From contig NZ_CP054918.1 of assembly GCF_013364195.1 (NCBI RefSeq), positions 5,259,001-5,323,000 of the forward strand: a stretch of 64,000 nt of DNA. The letters run 5' to 3'. Positions 7,131 to 17,302 of the stretch are shown piece by piece (positions within the stretch are counted from its first letter, which is position 1; every line of letters begins with the position of its first letter). This DNA comes from Streptomyces sp. NA04227 (lineage in GTDB: Bacteria > Actinomycetota > Actinomycetes > Streptomycetales > Streptomycetaceae). Position numbers and translations under genes: made by a program. The notes under the pieces were generated by a model, which was not told the DNA's origin, did not search any database, and saw only the letters and a program-made list of their open reading frames with translations.

Positions 7131-8078
7131 ATGTCCGCCGAGTGCTGCACCCCCGGACAGGGGCATGGCCACGGGCCGGAGCTGCTCACTCTCGCGGCGC
7201 CCGGGCCGAAGCAGCCGTCCTCCCACTCGCCGTCGTCCGCGCGCGGCGCGGCCTCGGCGGCCCGGGTCGCCAGGCAGTTGCTCGACCTGCCCGGCGGGCG
7301 CTTCCTCATGGGCACCGAGGACCCGGACGGTTTCCCGGCCGACCGTGAGGGACCCGTCCGCGAGGCCGAGGTGGCCGCCTTCCGGATCGCGCCCACCACG
7401 GTGACCAACGCCCAGTACGCCACCTTCGTGAAGGCCACCGGGTACGTGACCGAGGCCGAACGCTTCGGTTTCTCCTTCGTCTTCGGCGGCTTCCTCGCCC
7501 CCGAGGTCGCCGCCGTGGCCGCGCCGGTGGACCAGGTGCCCTGGTGGCGGGCGGTGGGGGAGGCGAGCTGGCGCAGCCCCGAGGGGCCGGGCTCGGCCGT
7601 CGCGGCCCGCCAGAACCACCCGGTGGTGCACGTGTCCCACAACGACGCGCTGGCCTACTGCGCCTGGTCGGGCACCCGGCTGCCCACCGAGACCGAATGG
7701 GAGTACGCGGCCCGGGGCGGCCTGGAACAGCGGCGCTACCCCTGGGGCGACGAACTCACCCCGCGCGGACGGCACATGTGCAACATCTGGCAGGGCGAGT
7801 TCCCGCACCACAACACCGAGGAGGACGGCTACGCGGGCACCGCCCCGGTGAAGTCCTTCCGCCCCAACGGCTTCGGTCTCTACAACGCGGTGGGCAACGT
7901 CTGGGAGTGGTGCGCCGACTGGTTCACCCCCGACAACTCACGCGTGATGCGCGGCGGTTCCTATCTGTGCCACGACTCCTACTGCAACCGCTACCGCGTC
8001 GCGGCCCGCAGCTCCAACACGCCCGACAGCTCCACGGGCAACATCGGCTTCCGGGTGGCCGCGGACCGCAGGGCCTGA
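7131..8078 (+). CDS. Formylglycine-generating enzyme (sulfatase maturase)
   Basis: This 315-residue FGE-sulfatase family protein oxidises the CxPSR cysteine of sulfatases to formylglycine in the cytosol before Tat export. Family landmarks are GGRFLMGTEDPDGFPADREGP near residues 55-75, LPTETEWEYAARGG, PWGDEL, GNVWEWCADW and GGSYLC. The copper-binding cysteine pair of aerobic FGEs is Cys280 and Cys285 (LCHDSYCNRYR). The first 40 residues are low-complexity. The ATG 7131 has AAGGGAG upstream. It lies 131 bases after the sulfatase and very probably activates it. Confidence 0.95.
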   Translation: MSAECCTPGQGHGHGPELLTLAAPGPKQPSSHSPSSARGAASAARVARQLLDLPGGRFLMGTEDPDGFPADREGPVREAEVAAFRIAPTTVTNAQYATFVKATGYVTEAERFGFSFVFGGFLAPEVAAVAAPVDQVPWWRAVGEASWRSPEGPGSAVAARQNHPVVHVSHNDALAYCAWSGTRLPTETEWEYAARGGLEQRRYPWGDELTPRGRHMCNIWQGEFPHHNTEEDGYAGTAPVKSFRPNGFGLYNAVGNVWEWCADWFTPDNSRVMRGGSYLCHDSYCNRYRVAARSSNTPDSSTGNIGFRVAADRRA

Positions 8079-8090
8079 GGCGCGCGCGGC

Positions 8091-8411
8091 TCAAGCCTCC
8101 AACGCGGCTGCTTCCTTGGCGAGTTGTACGGCCGATCGCAGGCTGAGGCCGGGCTCGGCTCCCCGTAGCGCCTTGATGGCGGCTACGGAGTCGACCGGTC
8201 CCGCATACCCCACTTCGCTGAGCGTGCGACGTACCCAGTGGCCGCGCAGTTCCGTCTCGCTGCGGGCGTCCGCCTCTTCGACGAGGCGGAGGGCGAGTTC
8301 CAGGCCGGGCCGGTCCTCGGGGTGGGCGTTGGCCAGCGCCTCGCGGAGGGACCGCGCGGCCTCGTCCGCGCCGCGCAGTACCAGGAATATCGTCTCGGTC
8401 TTGCCGAACAT
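8091..8411 (-). CDS. Small protein with L7/L12-like C-terminus
   Basis: A 106-residue cytoplasmic protein. The C-terminal segment (VDSVAAIKALRGAEPGLSLR, then AVQLAKEAA) has the helix-Gly-Leu-helix character of the ribosomal L7/L12 C-terminal domain, which Streptomyces reuses in many small proteins of unknown function. The middle is a charged helix (about residues 12-60). The start at 8411 has AGGGGA seven bases upstream; a longer frame to 8516 would overlap the divergent regulator. Function unknown. It converges on the FGE gene with a 12-base gap. Confidence 0.6.
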   Translation of the reverse strand: MFGKTETIFLVLRGADEAARSLREALANAHPEDRPGLELALRLVEEADARSETELRGHWVRRTLSEVGYAGPVDSVAAIKALRGAEPGLSLRSAVQLAKEAAALEA

Positions 8412-8496
8412 GCGCTGTTCCCCTGTGAGTTCGTTACGGTCATCGACATGGGCATCGATGTTGTGATCCTGCTCTGGACTGTAGTACTTCTTATAC

Positions 8497-8760
8497 ATGA
8501 GCGAGCAAGTGCACAACAGGTTGGCGGTGGTGCGCGCCGAACGGAAGGTGTCGCGCCAGAGCCTTGCCGAGGCAGTGGGCGCCCACTACCAGACCATCGG
8601 CTACATCGAGCGCGGGCAGTACAACCCGAGCCTCGATCTGGCGCTGCGCCTCGCGAAGTTCTTCGAGCTGCCGGTCGAGGCGCTGTTCGCCCTCGAACCC
8701 TTCCGGCCGCTCACCGACGAGGTCTACGGGAGGAGCCGTGATGAGCGGACGGACCGGTGA
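8497..8760 (+). CDS. Small XRE-family helix-turn-helix regulator
   Basis: An 87-residue protein made almost entirely of one XRE/Cro-C1 domain: RLAVVRAERKVSRQSLAEAV, then HYQTIGYIERGQYNPSLDLA, then LAKFFELPVEALF. This YIERGxYNPSL type is the short regulator commonly paired with a small membrane protein. The following membrane-protein gene starts 20 bases before this stop, so the two are translationally coupled. It probably represses its own operon; no operator was identified. Confidence 0.9.
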   Translation: MSEQVHNRLAVVRAERKVSRQSLAEAVGAHYQTIGYIERGQYNPSLDLALRLAKFFELPVEALFALEPFRPLTDEVYGRSRDERTDR

Positions 8761-9283
8761 AGCGACGCGCTACGACCGGCGCATGTACGCACTGATGAAC
8801 CGGAGGGAGGCCGCCTCCTGGTACGCCACGGCCGCGCGGCGACGGCTGTTCGTGCTCGGTCACATCGCGCTGAGCGCCGCCTCGGTGGCGTGCTGGCTGT
8901 ACGCGGTGGTGGGCGACCGGGACTGGGCGCTGCTCGTCCTGCTCGCCGCCCTGCTGCCGTGGTGCGTGGCGACCGGAGTCATCAACACCGCCACCAAGGG
9001 CCTGCTCGAACTGCGCCGCCACGTCCTCGACGAGCGGCAGCGCGCGGAGAAGGACCAAGTCGTCTCGCGCGCCCACCGGTTGACCACCTGGCTCCTGGCC
9101 GCGGCCACCGCTGGTGCGGGCGCACTCGCCTGGTCCGGCACGGCGGAACTGCGCACGCTCGCCTTCCCGGTGCTCTTCACCGTGCTTGTGGCGCACTGGC
9201 TGATGCCGCTGTGGGTCGCAGGACTGTCCGCCCGGGACGAGCCCGCCGAGGATCCGGCGGAGGAGTTCGCGGTGGGGTACTGA
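8741..9283 (+). CDS. Four-span membrane protein paired with an XRE regulator
   Basis: A 180-residue integral membrane protein with hydrophobic segments at about residues 32-52, 57-80, 110-130 and 137-157, and charged ends. The start lies within the end of the XRE gene, with GGGAGGAG upstream. No enzymatic motif is visible. XRE-plus-membrane-protein pairs of this size recur in bacteria, often with the membrane protein of unknown function; a signalling or sensing partnership is plausible but not shown. Confidence 0.8.
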   Translation: MSGRTGEATRYDRRMYALMNRREAASWYATAARRRLFVLGHIALSAASVACWLYAVVGDRDWALLVLLAALLPWCVATGVINTATKGLLELRRHVLDERQRAEKDQVVSRAHRLTTWLLAAATAGAGALAWSGTAELRTLAFPVLFTVLVAHWLMPLWVAGLSARDEPAEDPAEEFAVGY

Positions 9284-9293
9284 GGAACGCGCG

Positions 9294-9330
9294 GGGCGGC
9301 CGCACCGGCAGAATCCCGGTGCGGCCGCCC
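9294..9330. terminator. Bidirectional hairpin terminator
   Basis: A perfect 15-bp stem (GGGCGGCCGCACCGG, 9294-9308, with its complement at 9316-9330) closes a 7-base loop. It fills the 63-base gap between the convergent XRE/membrane operon and the secreted phosphatase gene and should stop transcription from both sides. Confidence 0.85.
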
Positions 9331-9346
9331 TCGGTTCGGCCGCGGA

Positions 9347-9913
9347 CTACTGCAACTCGCCGTCGTAGTCCGGGAGCTTGAAGGTGCGCTCGGCGTGGCC
9401 ACCGATCAGGTCGGTGTCACGGTTGCCGATGTTGGCGACGATCGTCAGGCCCTCGTCCTCGATCCCGATGCGGCAGTTGGTCTTCATCTCGTCCTTGGAC
9501 GAGTCGTCGCCGCTCTGGCGCATGCACAGGCCGTCCACCGGGAAGCCCGCGTTCCTCAGGTCGCGCAGCGTCGACTCGCGGCCCGACTCCTTGCGGTTGG
9601 TGACGAACCGGATGCTGGCGCCCTTGTCCTTGGCGAACCGCGCGAGCTCCAGGGTCGCCTCGATGGGCGCGCCCTCGTCGTAGTCCGTGGCCAGCGAGGT
9701 GTTGTCGATGTCCAGGACGATGGCGGCGCCGTCGGCGGGCAGCCGCTCCTCGAGGTAGCTGTGGGCGGGGGCCACGGCCTCGGCCACGTCCTGCTTCCAC
9801 TCGTCCTCGCTGGGGAGGGCGAAGGCGCTGTTCGCCGCGAACAGCGTCGCGGCACCGGCCAGGGCGGTGACGCCGATGCCACGACGGACGTACTTGCTGA
9901 ACTGCTTGTGCAC
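9347..9913 (-). CDS. Secreted HAD-family acid phosphatase
   Basis: A 188-residue protein with an N-terminal signal peptide (VRRGIGVTALAGAATLFAANSAFA; cleavage likely after about residue 31). The HAD motif I is VLDIDNT (Asp68 nucleophile, Asp70 acid/base), motif II probably FVTNRKE, and the acidic motif III NIGNRDTDLIGG. This is the subfamily IIIB acid-phosphatase type, acting on phosphomonoesters outside the membrane. The GTG start at 9913 has AGAGGAAA upstream; an in-frame extension to 10084 lacks both coding character and a ribosome site. Confidence 0.88.
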   Translation of the reverse strand: MHKQFSKYVRRGIGVTALAGAATLFAANSAFALPSEDEWKQDVAEAVAPAHSYLEERLPADGAAIVLDIDNTSLATDYDEGAPIEATLELARFAKDKGASIRFVTNRKESGRESTLRDLRNAGFPVDGLCMRQSGDDSSKDEMKTNCRIGIEDEGLTIVANIGNRDTDLIGGHAERTFKLPDYDGELQ

Positions 9914-10127
9914 GGCGGGTTTCCTCTTCTTCGGTGGGGGGTGAACCACCGCCGAGCAGAACCCGCCGAGCTTGCCCGGCCGGAAAGCGCATGTGTCGGG
10001 ATCGTGAATACTGTTGCGGTAAACAACAGTTGCCACGATACGAGGCCAATGCCCCGCCGCGTGCGGAGAGTTGTGATGCCGCACGACTGCGCCCGCTCAC
10101 ATGCGCTTTCTCCCCCCTCGGGCCCGG

Positions 10128-10886
10128 CTACTTCAGTCCGGCCGCGATCTCCTGAGCCGCCTTCATCGTCCTGAGTAGCAGACCGGGGCCGAACGTGATC
10201 CGTGTGGCGCCGAGTTCGCCCAGCTCCCGCAGGTTGTCCCGGCCCGGCATGGCCGAGGCGTTGATCGGCCCGGGTACCGCCTTGCGCAGCGCCGGGATCT
10301 GGGCGGGCGTCGCCAGGATGAAGTAGAGACAGTCGGCACCCGCGGCGGAGTAGCGGCGGCCGCGGTCGATGGACTCCTCGGGGTCCGTGACGCCGCGCAG
10401 GAAGGTGTCCACGCGCGCGTTGAGGAACACCCGGCCCGCGGCCGCCTCGGCGAACTCGCCCAGCCAGGTGGCCTGTTCGGCCGGATCGCGCAGCACCTTG
10501 TCGGCGCCGCCCGCCGGGTCGGGGACCGAGTCCTCCAGGTTGCAGCCCACCACGCCCGCGTCGAGCAGCCGCTCGGCCAGCTCGGCGGGCGGCAGTCCGT
10601 AGCCCGCCTCGATGTCCGCCGACACCGGCACGTCCACGGCCGCCGCGATCCGGGCGACGGCCGCGAACATCTCGTCCGCCGGAGTGTGTCCGTCCTCGTG
10701 GCCGAGGGCCGCGGCGACGCCCGCGCTCGGTGTCGCCAGGGCCGGATACCCGGCCTTGACGAAGGCGCGGGCGCTTGGCGGGTCCCAGGGGCCGGGCAGG
10801 ATCAGCGGATCGCCGGGTGCCCGCTCCTTGTGCAGGGCGTGGAACAGCCCGTACTTGGCGGTCATGACCGCCTGCTCCCGGCTCAC
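10128..10886 (-). CDS. Isocitrate lyase/PEP mutase family enzyme
   Basis: A 252-residue TIM-barrel protein of the ICL/PEP-mutase superfamily. LILPGPWDPPSARAF at the N-terminus, ADIEAGYG (Mg-binding Asp-Glu region), GCNLEDSV and FLNARVDTFL are typical of short carboxy-PEP mutase/oxaloacetate-lyase-like members. The exact C-C or C-P bond cleaved cannot be assigned. GTG 10886 overlaps the AhpD-like gene's stop by four bases, indicating one operon; an internal ATG at 10865 is the alternative start. Confidence 0.85.
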   Translation of the reverse strand: MSREQAVMTAKYGLFHALHKERAPGDPLILPGPWDPPSARAFVKAGYPALATPSAGVAAALGHEDGHTPADEMFAAVARIAAAVDVPVSADIEAGYGLPPAELAERLLDAGVVGCNLEDSVPDPAGGADKVLRDPAEQATWLGEFAEAAAGRVFLNARVDTFLRGVTDPEESIDRGRRYSAAGADCLYFILATPAQIPALRKAVPGPINASAMPGRDNLRELGELGATRITFGPGLLLRTMKAAQEIAAGLK

Positions 10887-11440
10887 TTGTGGTCGCCGGG
10901 ACGGTAGTTGCCCGGCACCATACGGGCGGTGACACCGAACCGGTTCCAGGCGTTGATCACGACGATCGCCGAGATCAGACCGGTCAGCTCGGCCTCCTCG
11001 AAGTGCTTGGCCGCCTGCTCCCAGACCTCGTCGGGCACGAAACCGTCGGTGAGGACGGTGACCGCCTCGGTCAGCTCCAGGGCCGCGATCTCGCGCTCGG
11101 TGTAGAAGTGCCGCGACTCCTCCCAGGCGCTGAGCATCACGATCCGCTGCACGCTCTCACCGGCCGCGAGGGCGTCCTTGGTGTGCATGTCCAGGCAGAA
11201 CGCGCAGTGGTTGAGCTGCGAGGCCCGGATCTTCACGAGCTCCAGCAGGTCGGGTTCGAGTCCCTTGGTCGCGGCGCGGTCCAGGGCGACCATGGCCTTG
11301 TAGACGTCCGGGCGGAGCCCGGTCCAGGCGATGCGGGCCGGGTGCTCGGCGGAGAAGCGGGTGTCGGTGGCCTTCGGTCCCCGGTCGTCGCCGGACGTGC
11401 TTGTCGTGACGGTGCCGGTAGCAGTGGTGTCGTGCGTCAT
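10883..11440 (-). CDS. Carboxymuconolactone decarboxylase/AhpD-family protein
   Basis: A 185-residue all-helical CMD-domain protein. The redox-active motif is HCAFCLDMHTKDA with Cys79 and Cys82 followed by His, as in AhpD-type alkylhydroperoxidases; it therefore probably handles peroxides or acts as a thiol reductant. The first 30 residues are disordered. It is the first gene of a two-gene operon with the PEP-mutase-like enzyme and is divergent from the MocR regulator across only 46 bases, so it is a likely target of that regulator. Confidence 0.9.
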   Translation of the reverse strand: MTHDTTATGTVTTSTSGDDRGPKATDTRFSAEHPARIAWTGLRPDVYKAMVALDRAATKGLEPDLLELVKIRASQLNHCAFCLDMHTKDALAAGESVQRIVMLSAWEESRHFYTEREIAALELTEAVTVLTDGFVPDEVWEQAAKHFEEAELTGLISAIVVINAWNRFGVTARMVPGNYRPGDHK

Positions 11441-11486
11441 GCCTCGAATCTAGGACGTCACTGACCCAGGAGTATGGTCCATTTCC

Positions 11487-12884
11487 ATGGCGGAATCCTG
11501 GGCCAATCTTGGCATCGATCTGCATCTGGAACCCTCCGGTCCGGGGCTGCGCGCGGGGCTGACCGCCGCCCTCAGGGACGCGGTGCGCGGCGGGCGGCTC
11601 GCCCCCGGCACCCGGCTGCCCTCCTCCCGCACGCTCGCCGTCGACCTCGGCGTCGCCCGCAACACGGTCGCCGAGGCCTACGCCGACCTGGTCGCGGAGG
11701 GCTGGCTGACGGCCCGGCAGGGGTCCGGCACCCGGGTCGCGGAGCGGGACGTGCCCCGCCCCGAGGCGCCGCCCAGGTCCCGGATCCCGCGCGGCCGTCC
11801 CGCCTACGACCTGCGGCCCGGCTTCCCCGACCTCTCCTCGTTCCCGCGCGCCGCGTGGCTGAAGGCGGCCCGGCACGCCCTGACCCACGCCCCGAACGAG
11901 GCCTTCGGCTACTCCGACCCGCGCGGCAGGCCCGAACTGCGCGAAGCGCTCGCCGACTACCTCGCGCGCGTCCGCGGCGTGCAGGCCGACCCGGACCGCG
12001 TGGTCATCTGCTCCGGCTTCGCCCACGCCCTGGTCCTGCTCGACCAGGTGCTGCGCGGGCGGGGCGTACGCGAAGTGGCGGTGGAGCGGTACGCCGTGGG
12101 CCTGCACCGCGACCTCCTGGAACGCGGCGGACTGCGCACCCGGCCACTGCCCTTCGACGAACTGGGCACCGACACCCGCCCGTTGGCCTCCGGGAGCGCC
12201 GGGGCGGTCCTGGTGACCTCGGCCCACCAGTTCCCGATGGGCCTGCCGCTGCACCCCGACCGGCGGGCCGAGGCCGTCGCCTGGGCACGGGCGAGCGGCG
12301 GACTCATCCTGGAGGACGACTACGACGGCGAGTTCCGCTACGACCGGCAGCCCGTCGGCGCCCTCCAGGGCCTCGATCCGGAACGCGTGGTCTACCTCGG
12401 CACCGCCAGCAAGTCCCTGGCCCCCGGACTGCGGCTCGGCTGGATGATCCTGCCCCGCCCGCTCGCCGACGAGGTCACCGCGGCCAAGGGCGTGGACGAC
12501 TGGACCTGCGGCACCCCCGACCAGCTCACCCTCGCCCGCTTCCTGCGCAGCGGCGACTACGACCGGCACGTACGCGCCATGCGGCAGCGCTACCGCCGCC
12601 GCCGCGACCAGCTGGTGACCGCCCTCGCCGCCCACGCGCCCGCCGTCCGCGCCCACGGCATAGCCGCCGGACTGCACGCCGTACTCGAACTCCCGCCCGG
12701 CACCGAGCAGTCCGTGATCCGCGCCGCCGCCTGGCAGGGCCTGGCCGTGACCCGCCTGCGCGAACTCCGGCACCCGGCCGCGGACCCCGCGGGCACCCCC
12801 GAGGCCCTCGTCGTGGGCTACGGCACGCCTCCCGAACATGCCTGGCCCGGGGCGCTGGAGGCGCTGTGCAGGGCGCTCGGATAG
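11487..12884 (+). CDS. MocR/PdxR-type GntR-aminotransferase regulator
   Basis: A 465-residue transcription factor: an N-terminal GntR winged helix (about residues 20-85, with GTRLPSSRTLAVDLGVARNT and GSGTRV), a linker, then a fold-type I aminotransferase domain (about 105-460). The PLP lysine is Lys309 in ASKSLAPGLRLGWM, and LEDDYDGEFRYDR is the usual MocR motif. Such proteins sense PLP or an amino compound and control adjacent genes. The divergent AhpD/PEP-mutase operon is the probable target. The 46-base shared region contains TATGGT (11473-11478) and the near-palindrome ATGGTCCATTTCCAT. Confidence 0.92.
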   Translation: MAESWANLGIDLHLEPSGPGLRAGLTAALRDAVRGGRLAPGTRLPSSRTLAVDLGVARNTVAEAYADLVAEGWLTARQGSGTRVAERDVPRPEAPPRSRIPRGRPAYDLRPGFPDLSSFPRAAWLKAARHALTHAPNEAFGYSDPRGRPELREALADYLARVRGVQADPDRVVICSGFAHALVLLDQVLRGRGVREVAVERYAVGLHRDLLERGGLRTRPLPFDELGTDTRPLASGSAGAVLVTSAHQFPMGLPLHPDRRAEAVAWARASGGLILEDDYDGEFRYDRQPVGALQGLDPERVVYLGTASKSLAPGLRLGWMILPRPLADEVTAAKGVDDWTCGTPDQLTLARFLRSGDYDRHVRAMRQRYRRRRDQLVTALAAHAPAVRAHGIAAGLHAVLELPPGTEQSVIRAAAWQGLAVTRLRELRHPAADPAGTPEALVVGYGTPPEHAWPGALEALCRALG

Positions 12885-12906
12885 CGCCCGCAGCCCCCAA
12901 CTGCCG

Positions 12907-14136
<1,230 letters not shown>

Positions 14137-14304
14137 CGGGGGCCTCCGTTTGGCCGCATGGCGGCGCGGCGTCAGGTCTGTCGGGTGAGGGTGCGTGTGG
14201 GGAATGGGATGTTTTGCCCTTTCTATCCCTGTGTGTAGTGCGGAGGAAGGAACCCGTACCCCGGCGAGCCCACCCACCGGAGGGCGGGGGCGCCGCGCGC
14301 ACCG

Positions 14305-14814
14305 GCCGCCTTCCCGGGGTCCCAGGGCGGCCCGCGCAACCAGACCACTCCCGGTATCGCGGTCGCCCTGCACGAAGCGGCGCAGCCGTCCTTCCGTGAC
14401 TACGCGGACGCCGTCGTCGCCAACGCCCGTGCCCTGGCCGAGGAGTTGCCGGCCCGCGGCTTCGACCTGGTCTCCGGGGGTACCGACAACCACCTGGTCC
14501 TCATCGACCTGAGCAACAAGGACGTGCCCGGCAAGACCGCCGCCAAGGCCCTGGACCGCGCCGGAATCGTCGTGAACCACAGCACGGTTCCCTACGACAC
14601 CCGCACTCCCTTCGACCCGTCCGGCATCCGTATCGGCACCCCGTCCCTCACCTCGCGCGGCCTGGACGCCGGGCACATGGCCCTGGTCGCCGAGTGGTTC
14701 GACCGGGCCGTACGGGCGGCGCGCGAGGGCTATGAGGAGACGCTCGTGCGGGTGCGGAGCGAGGTCGGCGCGCTGATGGCCGAGTTCCCCGCGCCGGGGC
14801 TCGCGGCGCGCTGA
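14305..14814 (+). pseudogene. glyA: Truncated serine hydroxymethyltransferase (C-terminal remnant)
   Basis: Reading in one open frame from about 14305, the sequence gives AFPGSQGGPRNQTTPGIAVA, then VVANARALAEEL, GGTDNHLVLIDLSNKDVPGK, AAKALDRAGIVVN and IRIGTPSLTSRGL up to the TGA at 14812-14814. This is the C-terminal third of GlyA. Everything before the FPGSQGGP segment is missing, including the substrate-binding N-terminus and the PLP lysine (THK motif). No ATG or GTG begins the frame before the homology. The remaining frame is uninterrupted, so the deletion is probably recent or the end is a breakpoint. A functional glyA must exist elsewhere. Confidence 0.88.
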
Positions 14815-15056
14815 CCGGCGCCCGGGCGGGGTGCACGGCGCTCCGCCCGGGGCTGCGCGGGTCCGCGCGCGCCGAGCGGCGCGAGTGGGCGCGTGAGGGG
14901 GCGTGGGGCAGCGCCCGGACGCACGCACAGGCGCCCGGGGTGTACGACGGGCGGCCGGGGCGCGCGGAGCATGTGGCCGGGAGCACAGGAGGCGCAGGAG
15001 GAACGACCCGTTCCGAAGTGTCGTTGATCCGTTCCCAAGCTGTCGCGGACACCTGA

Positions 15057-16082
<1,026 letters not shown>

Positions 16083-16173
16083 CCCAAAAGCGTCGTACAG
16101 TCGTAGGGCCACCCCAGGTGGCACGAATGGCAGCACAACCGACAGCGGTGCGCTCGCCGCCCGTCAGATGAAA

Positions 16174-16193
16174 CGGCCGCCGGAAGGCGGCCG
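16174..16193. terminator. GC hairpin with GGAA tetraloop after trpS
   Basis: CGGCCGCC (16174-16181) and GGCGGCCG (16186-16193) pair perfectly around a GGAA tetraloop, 92 bases after the trpS stop. A weaker hairpin (GCCACC-cca-GGTGGC, 16108-16122) lies closer. No T-tract follows, which is common for Streptomyces terminators. Confidence 0.65.
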
Positions 16194-16460
16194 GAACGTC
16201 TGCGGCGCGGCACGCCAGCGAGAGTACGGAGCGACCGTCCCGGCGAGCAGCGGGCCCGAGGACGGCACCGGCCCGGGCCGCCCAGGCCCGGCGCACGGAA
16301 CGAAAGGGCAGTGGCACCGAGCGTCACCGGTGCCACCGTCGGCGCGACAACACAAGAGTCCGGAACGGCGCGGACCGCCGCGCAGGGCCGGGAGGCCTCG
16401 GGCGGCACGCCGGACGGCCGGGCACAGCAACCCCATCCCAACCAGACGACGGGAGAAGAC

Positions 16461-17054
16461 GTGGGGACCGTAACGATCGGTGTGTCGATCGCGGTCCCGG
16501 AGCCTCACGGCAGCCTGCTCCAGGAGCGGCGCGCGGGCTTCGGGGACCCCGCGGCACACGGCATTCCCACCCACGTCACCCTGCTCCCGCCGACCGAGGT
16601 GGACGACTCCTCCCTCAAGGCCATCAGCGCCCATCTCGCCTCGGTCGCCGCCCACGGGCGTCCCTTCCCGATGCGGCTCTCGGGCACCGGCACCTTCCGC
16701 CCGCTCTCCCCGGTCGTCTACGTCCAGGTCGTCGAGGGCGGCTCCGCCTGCTGCTGGCTCCAGAAGCGGCTGCGCGACCCCTCCGGTCCGGTCGCCCGTG
16801 AACTCCAGTTCCCGTACCACCCGCACGTCACGATCGCCCACGGCATCGACGAGGCGGCCATGGACCGGGCCTACGAGGAACTCGCCGACTACCACGCCGA
16901 GTGGTCCTGCACCGGCTTCGCCCTGTACGAACAGGGCCCGGACGCGGTGTGGCGCAAGCTCCGGGAATTCCCCTTCGGCCCGCCCACGGTCCCGCCCCAG
17001 GCGGGCGCACCGGCCGAGCAGGAGATGGGGCAGGGGAAGCTTCGGTCGCACTGA
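16461..17054 (+). CDS. 2'-5' RNA ligase/2H phosphoesterase family protein
   Basis: A 197-residue 2H-superfamily protein. The two catalytic H-x-T motifs are visible as HVTLLPP (about residue 36) and HVTIAHG (about residue 122). Family members hydrolyse or form 2'-5' or cyclic phosphodiester linkages; the substrate here is unknown. GTG 16461 is chosen because GGGAG lies about six bases upstream and conserved sequence begins at TIGVSIAVPEP; an upstream ATG at 16311 would add 50 low-complexity residues. Confidence 0.85.
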   Translation: MGTVTIGVSIAVPEPHGSLLQERRAGFGDPAAHGIPTHVTLLPPTEVDDSSLKAISAHLASVAAHGRPFPMRLSGTGTFRPLSPVVYVQVVEGGSACCWLQKRLRDPSGPVARELQFPYHPHVTIAHGIDEAAMDRAYEELADYHAEWSCTGFALYEQGPDAVWRKLREFPFGPPTVPPQAGAPAEQEMGQGKLRSH

Positions 17055-17302
17055 GGGTTCGTTCGGTCGCCTTGAGGGTCTGACCGAGGGATTGACCGAG
17101 TGCGCGGGGGCTGCGCAACTGTGGCGTGGCCCTCTCCGTGACGGTGATCAAGCGGTGCCTCCGTGGCCGAATTCCGACCTTTCCGTGACGAGCCGACGCG
17201 TGCCTCGCGGGGACCGTGACAACTGCTGTCGGGGTACTCCACGGGGCTCGTCCCACGGTTGTACGCTTCCGCTTTCGCCCATGACCGAGGGAGTTCCTGC
17301 TC

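Noticed and set aside
11240..11270. tRNA-like T-arm sequence GGTTCGAGTCC
   Set aside because: It lies inside the AhpD-like coding region and no cloverleaf can be formed around it.
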